Of a stretch of DNA of 64,000 nucleotides, positions 43,800 through 54,290 are shown one piece after another. The position numbers and the translations under genes are program-made. Each line of letters opens with the position of its first letter. Positions within the stretch are counted from its first letter, which is position 1. The DNA comes from Eutreptiella sp. 'Long Island Sound 2002'. Taxonomy: Eukaryota; Euglenozoa; Euglenophyceae; Eutreptiales; Eutreptiaceae. The notes under the pieces are model-generated. The model did not search any database and was not told where the DNA came from. It saw only the letters and a program-made list of their open reading frames with translations. The DNA lies in assembly GCA_964036045.1 (NCBI GenBank), contig OZ038378.1, forward strand, positions 173,056,946 to 173,120,945. The letters are read 5' to 3'.

Positions 43800-45085
43800 C
43801 ACGTAGAACGATAATGTGTTTCCTTCTTAGGTGCTGCACATAGCACGCGGACCCGTACATGAGAACTTGGCAGTCGAAATTCTCCGGGCAAGGGGCAACA
43901 CCCAGCATTTGGTCGTCATTCGGGAGTCTTGAGCACAACATCAAGGGCATGATTGCTCGAAAATGTGTCAAATGTGTGGGGCATTCCTCACAAACACCGC
44001 GGGTTGTCTGTTTCTTCCTACTTCCAAGTGATGTGGGCCAGTTGCCAACATGAGGATGGTCGTGTGGGAGCGGCAACGTGTATAAGTGCTTGTCGCCTCC
44101 TCTAACCTGTGGTTGCGCACATCTGATTAGAGACGTCGCATGCACTATGGCTTGGTTCGGTGCAGCTGGGTGTAAACAGGTGTATCACATACCATCTGCT
44201 TGATGGCATTTGTCTTTTTTTGGGGGGGCTGACGGTCGACCTACATGTCCACTATCACAATGTAATTCTTCCAAATAGCTGAAAGGAAGCCTGTCAATTT
44301 GCCCCAGGTTTGCCTAGGTCACCAGCTAAGGAAAAAATCTGTAGATGCCGAAAAACCGCTTGTGAATACTTAGATGGATTTTGTTGGACTTGATCTATGT
44401 GTATTCCCACGAATTCGTCCGCGGGCACCTTAAGCAAGCTCGCTTGGAATGTCTGTACACCCAATCCACTAGGCCAAGGGGGACTCAAGTATGCCGCCTT
44501 GCAAGGGATGGAGCACAATAGGTGCATGTTGCACATCGGATGACCCGCAACACATTGGAGGTAAGTTGCAAAAGCCTTAATGCCTCCCAGCGCAGAGCCC
44601 GCTTTGCGGGCTCAATGCGCGCCGGTCGACAAACTCCCCAAAAAATCATGTAACAAGTTTTGTGGTTTGGTTTTATGCTACTGGTGCGACCCATACGGAG
44701 TCGGTCAACCGTCGCCTTGCACTATTGTTCCTCGATACCATTTCACGTGTGTGCACACAAAATTCATGATCCGTGGTCTCTAGCTGGCTTTTGTGTTTTT
44801 CCGTGCTTCGTCTTGGCTTAGACCCAACCACCTGACGACGTGCACACGTTTGGTATCAAAAGATAAGATTGAGAGGCAGTTCTGCGGCAACTTTTATCTC
44901 TCTTTTGGCACCACCAAATCCTCTCTCTCCGGGGTCGTTGTTCGCCGAGTTTTCGCTTACAAAGTGCGAGTAGAACGATATAATTTTGCAACCCACCCTA
45001 TGAACATTTGTTTTTTGCCTCTATAGGACGCTGCACAATCATCTACATGTATCCCACGATACACTGAATCTGGTGTGGCTCACGA
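43800..45085. other. Non-coding stretch upstream of the coiled-coil gene
   Basis: No gene is supported. A minus-strand frame at 44294-44536 (ending SQAVFRHLQIFSLAGDLGKP) has an ordinary amino-acid composition and could be an exon or element relic. Just upstream of the coiled-coil gene, a CTCTATAG at about 45020 resembles a splice acceptor, so a non-coding 5' exon is possible. Confidence 0.4.
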
Positions 45086-45904
45086 ATGGCAGCATATGAA
45101 CCCGAATGGCAGCAATCCATTCAAGGTTATGTCGCGAATGCTCAGATGAACCTTGACAGACCGCAATTAGGGGCCAGCAAGCGATCACCGTCGAGGGGCG
45201 GTTGGATGGCATCACCACTTGTTGCATGGCAAGATGACCTACATGCGTGCCCTTCAAGCAACTTTGACGCATCCAATTCCAGCGATGTGGGGCGACAACT
45301 CCGCGGGATTATGGCCGAATTGGAAGATATTCGAAGGGCACAACGTAGCGAGCAAGAAATGAGGGCTGCAACAATGCAATCACTTTCTCAAAAGATCAAG
45401 GAGGACATGCAAGTCGAGTTTGCTGCAACCGAGATGAGGATGCAAAAGGCTCTCGCCGAAAGTGAGACGAATTTGAAGCAAAAGTTTATGGACAGCGAAC
45501 GGACTTTAGCTCAAGAGAGACAACGACAGGATGTTGTCGTGCGCAACAGTAAGTTGCAAGAACGGCAGTACAGAGACTCGTTGGAGATTTTGAAAGAAGA
45601 TATGGCCGAATTACGTGGGAAAGTGGATAGTGCGTTGGCCGCCATGAAGCAAAACCGCGTTGAGACGACACAAATGCTGGAGCATGAACGGGGTGTACAG
45701 GTGCAACGTCTCGACACTGAGTTGCAACGATATGAGGAACGGGCAAGACAACGTGATAGCATTGTCGGAGAACTTCGAACCTCGGTAACAAGAGAGATGA
45801 TGGAGGTCCAAAAAGTTGCGCGTGAATACGTCCGAAAAGTTTGGGAGGAGAGATCGGAAGCTCTCAACAAACATGTGAACGAAAAGTTAAGCAATCTCAA
45901 ACAG
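45086..45904 (+). CDS. Coiled-coil gene, exon 1 (residues 1-273)
   Basis: Begins MAAYEPEWQQSIQGYVANAQ. Residues 1-70 are not coiled (Ser/Pro-rich, SKRSPSRGGW). From about 75 a heptad-rich region begins (LRGIMAELEDIRRAQRSEQE) and runs to the exon end (EKLSNLKQ). The exon ends on a complete codon before GTTTGT. Confidence 0.9.
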
Positions 45905-48900
45905 GTTTGTATGGCTTTGTCTTGTTGACGCTTTGCATGGAACTGGGGCACATGGAAAGCAAAATGCAAGGTAATTTGATGTAGGTTTGACAAAAAGCAT
46001 GCACAGAGGTCTCATTTTACGTGGTGCCATGCACATGGTGGCCAGGATGGGCCACAAGCGTTTTGGTTGTCTTATCTGGCTCATACCGCTTGGCATAGCG
46101 TTAAACAAAAAGGGCTTCAACACCCTACCTATTGCATCATGAAATCCAGCTCTATTGGAGGTTTCGCGGACGTGTCAAGGGGGGGGGGGGGGGCAGTGGG
46201 GGAGGGCCGGAGTTGGTCAAGGCCCTCCAGCCAAATAACCAACTGGTACCAAAGATTTTGGATTTTTTTCTCTTTTAGTTCTCCCCACACCAGAGCATAC
46301 TGTGTTGGACCTTGGATTTTGCCTCTTTCAAGATCACATCATGATGATGATGATGATGTGGCTGATACAGATATTGATACAATTTCCTCACCATGCACGC
46401 ACCTTGCCATGTTTCTGTAATTCTGAAATGTGTAGTGTATGTATAGTGGAGACCTTTTTCCAGTGGCAGGGTTTTTATGCAGGTCATCCAAAATTTTCAT
46501 TCTTTTGCTTGATGTATGCTTACCTCCTTTTTGTGTTTGCTTGTATATCTCTCGGAGACGACGCCCATTATGCCAACTTTCTGGGTTTTCACAGGTTGGC
46601 GACCTTGTTGCCTAATTTCTGCCAACTGAGTGTTCCGGAGGCAGGGGTATGTGGGGCATATTCGGAAAGCCCTTGAAAAGGGCTATTTGGAACACCCCAG
46701 GTCTGCTTGCTGGACTGACGACATGTCTCAGATTTTCGTCCGTTTTCGACGATGCTTGTGTTGTTTGCTGCCTCTTTTTGTTAAGCGGCAGCTGCCATGT
46801 CTTCATACAAATTCACGTCACGGGCTGTTGCTTCCCGGGACGCACCACAAAAGCCTTTGGCGCGCAAAAGGGCTCGCTCTGGGGGTGCACAGTGGGTGCG
46901 GGTGACTCGACATGAGCCTGGCACCCGGGCTAAAAAACCCCGTACCGCCCGCTCACAGCCACCCACATGCTCCCACAAGGAGCAGGACATTCTGATGACC
47001 GCTGAGGCCACTGCGCCTGTGGGCCATGCCCCTTAACGAAGGTTGGGTGCCAGTGAAGGCACGGAGGTTGCAGGATTGGCAAAAATTGAAGAAATATGTC
47101 CCTGTCCACAAACAGGGGGATGTCTGCCCTAATGGGGTCCCAGCCCTGCCTGAAAAAGGGAATGCTGACGATGACAGTGATTCTGAATAAAAATGGATGA
47201 ACGGTGCAGTGCCATGTTTGTGTGCACCGTCCAACGTGTTGTGCTACGCTGAAAAATGGCAACCCCCCCCCCCCCCTCCGCCAACCCATACATTTCTGAA
47301 ATGGCGTTTTCTTGCAGATTTCAAAAAGTATACACATACCCCCCCCCCCCCCCCGGGTGACGACATGTTTGCACATGGAAGCAAAAGTTGTAGAAATTGC
47401 CGAAAAGTGCCAAAACCCAGAAAGTTGGCATGTTCTGAATGTCTCCGAGAGATATGTCGTTTGGGCATGTCACAACATTCCATGGGACCCCACAACCCTA
47501 GGTTTTTGCTCATTGCTCATTTTTGGTCGGTTTTTACTGCAAAATCCACAAAATCCGCAGAATCCGCAGATTCGGGGGGGGGGGGGGGCTAGGCCAAGAT
47601 CCGTGGAATCCACGGCGTCATGAAACCTCCATCGCAAACCAATTGTTTGCTTTGTGTTGTGATTGGCCCTTGACCTCGCCCTTACTCTCTCCCATTTTTG
47701 TCCCTAAGGCTCAAGACATGCAAACGGGAATCATTGTGGACATCGGAAACAAAATGCTCGCAACGCGTGACGAAATGAAGGTTGACTTGGCGGAAGGCAT
47801 TCGAGACCTCAAGGTGCGTTTGCACAAGATGGAGATTGAAGGACCGACCTTGTCCACACGGATGGACCGCTTCGATAGAAAGGCAGACATTTTGACTGAG
47901 CGTACCAACCAAAACGATCAAGTGATTGACGCCTTGAAAGGTTTGACGGAGAAGACTCAAAATCAGAGTGCAAAGCTTCACGAGCGCCTTACAGTGTCCG
48001 AACAAATGATAGTAGATTTAGAAACTAGAACGTCCAAGATGGAGCGAAATTGTGCTGTGTTGCAACACGTTGAGGTCAACCAAAAGGCGATCGACGTGCT
48101 TCGAAAAGACGTTGAGAGGATATTATATAGTATGCAATCGATGAAAGACATTGTGGCGCAAGATGAGAAGGCGGTTGAGATCATCAGACAAACCGTTGAC
48201 ACGGCGTGTGATCGAGTAGAGGTTGTGGAGAAGAAAGCGACAAAGGCGATCGGCCGCTTCGAAGGGTGTGAGCAAAAAGTTGCTTCTTTCCACGACCGCC
48301 TAAGTGCAGTCGAGCAGCATCATGATATCTTCCGTGGTACACTGGACAAGGAGCAGGCCACCCAAAAAGAAATATTTGGATTGCTTGATAAACATGGCCG
48401 GAAAGCAGCGGTGCTTGCGGAAAAGTTGGATGTGGTCGACAATTCGTGGCGCCAAAAGACGCAGACGTATGACCAAAAATTCGACCGCATGGAGGATCGG
48501 CAACGCAACATCGAGGCACTGATACCCAACAACATCGAAAGAAATGAACGAAGAATCACGATGTTGGAGAACAGTGCGAACCGCTCCTTTGATCATGTCG
48601 AACAATTTGCCCAAACCATCGATTTCATCCGAAAAGAAGTTACAGACATGGACAAGAAGTTGTTGAGTCATCGTGAGAGATTTGACCACACCGAAAAATC
48701 TATCCAAGGCAAGCAAGATTCCATGGACTCAGCATTTAACGGTATCCTCGAGAAAGTAGAAGGTGCGGACCGACGCCTAGCGAGTGCGATCGAAAATAGC
48801 GAGCGCAAAATGCTTGACCGCATCGAACAAGTGACGGGGATAACGACTGGTGTCGTGGAGAAATCGAAAGACGCCGATAGACAGGCCGTGGTTATGAATG

Positions 48901-51900
48901 CTAGTCTACAACGGCTAGAGGACCAAATTCTAAGTGAGATGAAGGACGTTCGGTCTCGGATTGACAAAAACAAGCTGCATGGAGACGACCTTGTCAAGAA
49001 CAATGAAGCTTGCGTGAGATCGGTTGAAGAGAAAGTTGATGGGCTAGAAAAAATGTTCAACATGGTGAACAGCAAAGTAACTACAGCGCAAAGCGGTCTG
49101 TCCGCTTTGCAAGAATCGGCTCCTTTGATCCTTGTGCAAACAAGGGTTGATGACATGGAGCGAAGTATCAAGCAATTACAAGATGGTAACCAAACATTCA
49201 AAAAAAGTTTGCAAGAGGTGCAAGATTCGCAATTAAAAAAGATTGATGTCAATAGTACCGTTGACGAGCTATTGAAGAAGCAACAAATCAGCCAAGATCC
49301 GGAACTTCAAGACAAGTTAGATTCGATGAACAAGACTAGCAAGGCGGCCGAAAGGAAGCTGCAGGAGCTTCGAGAGGAATTCGATGCAAGCACCAAGTCA
49401 AATCGGATTAGTGGAAGTACTTTGTCGCAATTGTCCGACAGCGTGGAAAATTTGGATTCGCAATTGAAGGCAATGAAAGAGCGATTGACGACCGCCGAGC
49501 GGAGCCGCAATTGGGATGCCCCTCTAAATACGGTCCAAAATCGAGTTGATGTAGTGGAGAAGACAGTGCAAGGTCGCATCGACGGGTTGGAGAAAGAACT
49601 GGCAACGATGGTTGGTAAAGTGCGGAGTCTTTCGATGTCGGGGAATTACGGAATGGGACCAATGCCTGTGTCCGCTGCGGTCGCAATGCCAAATCAATTT
49701 ACTGGGGGACAACCACCTGCGATGAAGAATGTCGAACGAGACGTTGATGCAGATTTCGGGCGGAAGGAGCCGTTGGTGAAAACCAACGTACCGCAATCAG
49801 GAACGGGGGATGTGGGGCGAAGAAGGCCCGTTTCCGATTCCGATTTCGATTCCGATGGCATAGCGCGATCTCGAAATGCAGTTAAGGCACCTCAAAACCA
49901 AACGCCCTCAGCATCAGATTGGTCCGATGAAGGTCCATCAAAAAGTGTGCCACCGCCCAAGCCCACCTCTCAGCAAGACGTCACTGGAGCCAAAGGTTTT
50001 GATGACAGTGACGAGGGTACGGCTTCCATTGCCAAGGATGCTGCCAAAAAAGTCACCGGAACCAAGGGTTTTGATGACAGCGACGAGGGTACGGCATCCG
50101 TTTCCAAGGATGCTGCCAAAAACCTTACGGGGACCAAAGGTTTCGATGATAGTGACGAGTCTAGTTCGAAGGACGCAAAGAAGGGATCAAGGGAACCTGA
50201 CAAAGCAGCGCGCGAGACTGCTGGTGACGGATTTGATTCCCAAACGGATTCCGCGGATGAGAAGAAGAAACATGGAGATGGTAAGGAGAAAGCTGTGTCG
50301 ATCGCGGCCAAGTCTGGTGGAGACAATTTTGACTCAGACGAAGACGTGGCAGATATTTTGGAGGATTCTGACGCCCCCAAAGCGCAAAAGGAGGCCAAAA
50401 AGGTTGAAGATTCCAAGCCGCCCACGTCGGAAGGTGAGAAAGCCGGGACAAATTTCGATTCGGACGAGGATGTGGCGGATATCTTGAAGGATTCGGATGA
50501 TGCCAAGGTGAGGAAAAGCAAGGCACAGAAGCTTGAGGATGAAAAGCAGCAGCCTTTGCCAAGCGCAGCAGCCAAGAAAGCAGCAGCCGACTTCGACGAT
50601 TCGGACGATTTGGCAGATCTCTTGGAGGATTCCGATGATCCCAAGGCAAAGAAAAAGGTGTTGATTGTGACGTGTCCACTACACTGCCCCCCCCCCCCCC
50701 TGCCTGCATAACTGTGGACTTCCGTCTCAGCCTATGTGGGTGCAGAACATTCAGGGACCCATCGAACCGAGACCGCGTGATGAGATGCCTTCCATCCTTG
50801 CGCAGCCAGATCCGCTCGGAGGGCTCATTGCTCTTCTGTGCATCCCCGCTTTGTTCTGGGTGTGGGAGTGTGTGTGGCCTCCCTTACTTCATCACTGCCC
50901 CTCCGACCCAAGGATGGGGGTTGTGCTACAGTGCGGCATGGTCAATGCCATGGTGCAGGGGAAGCACCTGATGCGGTGCATGGGCGTGCGATTATTTGGG
51001 AACCGCAGAAGGATTATGAGGGGCCACAGAGGCTGAAGGGACAACGTAATTTTTTCCGGACGACAAAGGGTTCCCCCCCCCACGCTTCATGGGCTTGCGG
51101 GAGGATATGTTGCATGTGATTTCTGTGCATGTTTCTGATGGTCACGGGATTATTCTGTTGTATGGGTATGTGTCGCATTGGGCGCATGGTAACCACATGT
51201 GCAAAACCCCGAGGAGGTGTCAGGCAGCCCCGTTGCGGTATTGTGGTAGAGTCTGTTAGTTGGGTGGCCATGGGGTTTGGGCCGTGGGGTGGCCATAAAG
51301 GAGTGGTGAGCAAAGGGGCTTTTGGGCCAGGTGATTCAGGCAGAAGCGAAGGCGGGGAAGGGGAGGCCCATTTTTCGCCAAATGGTGGAGAGGAGGTGTG
51401 CTTTGATGGGGGTTCAGGTGTGGCAATTTCATGCTGTGCTGTTCATGGAAGCAGCTATAGTGCGTTGAGGACTGTCATTTGCAAGGCTACCGTTTGCATT
51501 CGCCTGATTGGTGCTATACGGCTCCAGATGGTACATGCATATCTCTCTGGGACGCGTAATTTCATGCCAACACCGAGCGTTTTCAGGGGTTGGTGCCGTT
51601 GTTGCCTCATTTGTGCCTGCTGAGTGTCCGAAAGGGGGGGGGTATGTGGGGTATATTCGGAAAGCCACTGAAAGGGGCTATTTGGAACACCCCAGGTTTG
51701 CATGCTGTACTGACGACATGTTGGAGATTTTTGTCCATTTTGGACGGTGCCTGTGTTGCTTTCTGCCTCTTCGATTCGGGACCTGATTCGGGACCACAAG
51801 ATTAAGTGGTTGGATTTCGGTACCACCCCTGATGAGGGCAACCTTTCGCCTCACCCTGGTTTTGCCTGGATGAAAGCAGGGCACAGCGAGTCCATTGAGT

Positions 51901-54290
51901 GGCGCAAGGTCAGGCTCACCAAACAGCGGAAGGTCGACCTCACAACAAATGGTCTTTGGGCAATGCCTCTGAATTCAGGGTGGGTACCGGTAAAGAGTTG
52001 CAGGCTGCAGGATTGGCAAAAGCTGAAAAAATATGTTCCAAACAATAAGCATGGTGATGTCTGCCCAAATGGGGTCTCAGCCCTGCCTGAAAAAGACAAC
52101 GCAAATGATGATTCGGAATAAGCGAGTGTGACGTATTCAGTGCATGTTTGCATGCCGGCTTTGCAGCAGCCTGGGAGTCAAAACTCTGAAAGACCGAAAA
52201 GTTTGGCCTCAGTACTGAAAAATATGGTCAGCTACCCCCCTCTAACCCATACATTTCTGAAACGGCCTTTTTTGACAGATTTCAAAAAGTATACACATAC
52301 CCCCCCCTACAGAATGAAATTTTGGTGCTTTGGACAAAAAAATGAGAAACCCCTGAAAAAGCACGAATTTGCTCCGCGTTGGCATGTTATGAATGTCCCC
52401 GAGAGATATCTGCTCCCATTGTCACCAATGATGGCCCAACTCTGTCCGCAAGTCTCACAGGGGTCGGGTCCCCTAAAACCCATTTTTCCAGCCAACGCTT
52501 GCTGGCCCAACGACGGCTAAATCCTCACCAGTTGGACCTGGGACCCCCTACATTGCTGAGGGAGTCCATGTGGGAGAAAAAGTTTGAATGGAACCTGGGT
52601 CCGTATCAATGCATAGTGGCCGCAATAAACCAGCCAAAAAATTGTCTACCCGTCTACTCCCCAAACTCCCTAGAAATGGGTTTATGGGGTCCTGGACAAA
52701 GAGCTCATGGGGCGAGGGTGCACTCATGCACGGAAGGCCCCCTGCTGGTGGGGAGGAGGGGGGGGAGGGTCCATAAAGAGAGGGGAGGCATTTCCATGAA
52801 GGCTGGTTCGCCACCTGTAGTGCAACCAGTGTCCAGTCTGGACTGCATGCAGGCCTGAAACTGGGGAACAGCGATGTACCTGATTCACATTGCTGATTCA
52901 CATTGTGGGGTTCTCTCATTTTCCGCATCAATATTCGATTACCTGAGGCTCAACAGCCAAGCGCCACTGCCAGCAACAAACACAACCCTCCCGAACATAT
53001 CCTCTCCCCTTTCGCGCTAGAAACGCACGTGCATGTCTTTTGGATCCCTCATTCGTTCTGACTGTTACCGGGGTTTGCCCCCTTCCCCGTCCAGACCCGT
53101 CGCCTTGCGGCCCAACCAGCCAACCTATCCACGGCCATATGCATTCATCGTGTGGGCGCGTTTCGCAAATGACGTTCAGCAGCACCTGTACCCATGTCGT
53201 ACAGGAATCCAAGGATTCGAAGGAGAAGGCGGGCGGAGCACCGGACAATTTTGATTCGGAGGATGAAGACGTCGCTGATATTTTGGGGGATTCCGATGAT
53301 GCCAAGGCGCAGAAAACGAAAAAACCCAACACCCCTCCGCAAAAGACCCCAATCAAGTCCGAAACCGATGATGATTTGGCCGATATATTGGAAGATTCTG
53401 ACGAGCCCAAGGCGCAGCAGAAAAAGAAGGCAGAGAGCGTGGCGCCGAAGCCGTCCGCAACGAAGTGGGACGACTCCGAGGACGATCTGGCGGACATTTT
53501 GGGGGATTCGGATGACGCCAAGAAGAAACCCGCACCGAAGAAGGCGCCAGCAAAGTCGGACACGGATGAGGATGTGGCAGACATTCTGGGGAGCTCGGAC
53601 GACAACCTTCGGAAGCCTCCGCCCAAGAAGCCTCCGCCCAAGAAGCCTCCTCTGACGTCTGATAGTGAGATCGAGCGACTGGTGGCCACGTCCGAGGATG
53701 AGAAGGCCCTGAAGGGGCGCGGGCGGAAGTCTGATTTCGACGATGATTCGGATCTGGGGAGTTTGGATCTGTCCGCACTGTCGGACGGCAAGTCGAAGGA
53801 CAAGACCGCGAAGCCCGCTGCGCGCGGAGCCGCGAAGCCATCGGCGGCGTCGTTCGACAGTGAGAGCGACGCGCCTCCTCCGCCCGCCAAGAAGAAGCCC
53901 AGTGCGCTGTCGTTTGACAGCGATAGCGACAGCGATGGCAAACAGAAATCCACGGCGAAGCCTCCGGTATCTGCCAAGCCCGCGGGGGTGAATTTCGACA
54001 GTTCGGACACGAGTCCAGTGAAGCCGCCCGCACCCAAAGCGAAAGCCGGAAAGCGGGCGGCGGGCCGCTTCGCCGCCCGGACTTTTGACAGCGATTCTGA
54101 TTTCGATGACGACGCGCCCCCGGCCCCGAGGGTCAAGCCGAAGTCAGCGTCCTCACGGAAGAGTGCTGACACGTCGCTGACGCTGTCCTCCGGGAAAAGC
54201 ACGAACAAGACGATGGGCAGCGACGACATGGCGGCCGCGCTGGACATGTTCGATAAGCCCTCGTCCTCGAGCCGCCCCAAATGGAAGTGA
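45086..54290 (+). CDS. Three-exon gene: long coiled-coil protein with C-terminal acidic DxADIL repeats (~1617 residues)
   Basis: The exons join in phase 0: 45086-45904, 47709-50657, 53205-54290. Introns have GT...AG ends (CAG|GTTTGT...CTAAG; AAG|GTGTTG...TACAG). The ATG is the first after an in-frame TGA at about 45065. Residues ~75-905 are predicted coiled coil (long heptad-rich Glu/Lys/Leu/Gln stretches, few Pro). Residues ~907-1030 form a Pro/Ser linker. From ~1039 come three KGFDDSDE units, then seven copies of a motif close to DxADIL-x-DSDD at about 1152, 1193, 1241, 1279, 1313, 1350 and 1379, followed by a Ser/Asp/Lys/Pro tail with FDSxSD motifs. No signal peptide or membrane segment. 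A structural cytoskeletal, centrosomal or flagellar role would suit the shape, but the family is unrecognised. TGTAA at about 54536 may mark the 3' end. Confidence 0.9.
46548..47452 (+). mobile_element. DNA transposon family A, copy A2 (in intron 1)
   Basis: Flanked by TA on both sides (46546-46547, 47453-47454). The left end TCTCTCGGAGACGACGCCCA with downstream ATGCCAACTTTCTGGGTTTT is matched on the opposite strand at the right end (TCTCTCGGAGACATTCAGAA, then ATGCCAACTTTCTGGGTTTT), giving inverted repeats of about 45 bp with one variable patch. It contains the family A frame described below and a conserved 3' segment (CCCATACATTTCTGAAATGG then TTTCAAAAAGTATACACATA) followed by a C run. In the sense orientation relative to the host gene. 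Confidence 0.88.
46797..47190 (+). pseudogene. Family A protein gene in A2 (frame-shifted)
   Basis: Starts at ATG 46797: MSSYKFTSRAVASRDAPQKP, RKRARSGGAQWVRVTRH, and runs to TAA 47036. The conserved C-terminus lies in another phase: LWAMPLNEGWVPVKARRLQD, WQKLKKYVPVHKQGDVCP, NGVPALPEKGNADDDSDSE, TAA. The segment WRKVRLTKQRKVDLTT present in A1 and A3 is missing, so this copy has a deletion plus frameshift. The inferred full protein is small (~150-200 residues), basic in the middle and acidic at the end, and of unknown function. No transposase catalytic triad is seen. Confidence 0.55.
47709..50657 (+). CDS. Coiled-coil gene, exon 2 (residues 274-1256)
   Basis: Begins AQDMQTGIIVDIGNKML. The first ~630 residues of the exon are almost unbroken coiled coil (for example LEKMFNMVNSKVTTAQSGLS, LQELREEFDASTKSNR). 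The linker starts near SMSGNYGMGPMPVS. The repeats begin with TGAKGFDDSDEGTAS (three near-identical units at DNA level too) and end with DLADLLEDSDDPKAKKK at the donor. A second frame, 49876-50487, is only a shadow of this repeat region. Confidence 0.92.
51542..52406 (+). mobile_element. DNA transposon family A, copy A3 (in intron 2)
   Basis: TA on both sides (51540-51541, 52407-52408). Left end TCTCTCTGGGACGCG...ATGCCAACACCGAGCGTTTT; right end complementary to TCTCTCGGGGACATTCATAA...ATGCCAACGCGGAGC. It has the same internal order as A2, in the sense orientation. Its uninterrupted CATTTGTGCCTGCTGAGTGT segment is the paralogous empty site for the B1 insertion in A1. Confidence 0.88.
51747..52121 (+). 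pseudogene. Family A protein gene in A3 (N-terminus replaced or lost)
   Basis: The best preserved C-terminal two thirds of the family protein: IKWLDFGTTPDEGN, then EWRKVRLTKQRKVDLTTNG, LWAMPLNSGWVPVKSCRLQD, WQKLKKYVPNNKHGDVCPNG and a DDSE end with TAA at 52121. The MSSYKFT start found in A1 and A2 is absent and the 5' part diverges. The continuous frame across the region broken in A1 and A2 shows the ancestral reading frame. Confidence 0.55.
53205..54290 (+). CDS. Coiled-coil gene, exon 3 (residues 1257-1617)
   Basis: Begins ESKDSKEKAGGAPDNFDSED and holds four more DxADIL motifs (DVADILGDSDD, DLADILEDSDE, DLADILGDSDD, DVADILGSSDD), a KPPPKKPPPKKPP run from an 18-bp repeat, then Ser/Asp-rich FDSxSD repeats and a basic end (SSSSRPKWK, TGA). 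The repeat family continues seamlessly from exon 2, strongly supporting the splice junction. Confidence 0.92.
   Translation, partial: ESKDSKEKAGGAPDNFDSEDEDVADILGDSDDAKAQKTKKPNTPPQKTPIKSETDDDLADILEDSDEPKAQQKKKAESVAPKPSATKWDDSEDDLADILGDSDDAKKKPAPKKAPAKSDTDEDVADILGSSDDNLRKPPPKKPPPKKPPLTSDSEIERLVATSEDEKALKGRGRKSDFDDDSDLGSLDLSALSDGKSKDKTAKPAARGAAKPSAASFDSESDAPPPPAKKKPSALSFDSDSDSDGKQKSTAKPPVSAKPAGVNFDSSDTSPVKPPAPKAKAGKRAAGRFAARTFDSDSDFDDDAPPAPRVKPKSASSRKSADTSLTLSSGKSTNKTMGSDDMAAALDMFDKPSSSSRPKWK

Larger units (their letters stand above)
45905..47708 (+). other. Intron 1 of the coiled-coil gene, containing transposon A2
   Basis: 1804 bp from GTTTGT to CCCTAAG. About half is element A2 (46548-47452). 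The rest includes a G run near 46180, an ATGATG microsatellite near 46340 and a G run just before the acceptor region at about 47573-47588. The frame upstream of the acceptor is open but has G-run-encoded poly-Gly, so the AG at 47707-47708 is preferred over a start within the intron. Confidence 0.85.
50658..53204 (+). other. Intron 2 of the coiled-coil gene, containing transposon A3
   Basis: 2547 bp from GTGTTG to CGTACAG. It contains a C run at about 50689-50700, the complete element A3 (51542-52406) and otherwise short frames without support. The acceptor at 53203-53204 keeps the DxADIL repeat frame; the longer open frame from 53040 includes about 55 intronic codons that do not resemble the protein. 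Confidence 0.85.

Noticed and set aside
53040-53204. Upstream extension of exon 3 to an ATG at 53040
   Set aside because: These codons lie before a good TACAG acceptor and do not resemble the repeat protein; splicing from exon 2 preserves phase and repeat structure.
45086-54290. General reassignment of TAG to glutamine in this genome
   Set aside because: The only well-supported gene has 1617 codons rich in CAA/CAG Gln and contains no in-frame TAG or TAA.
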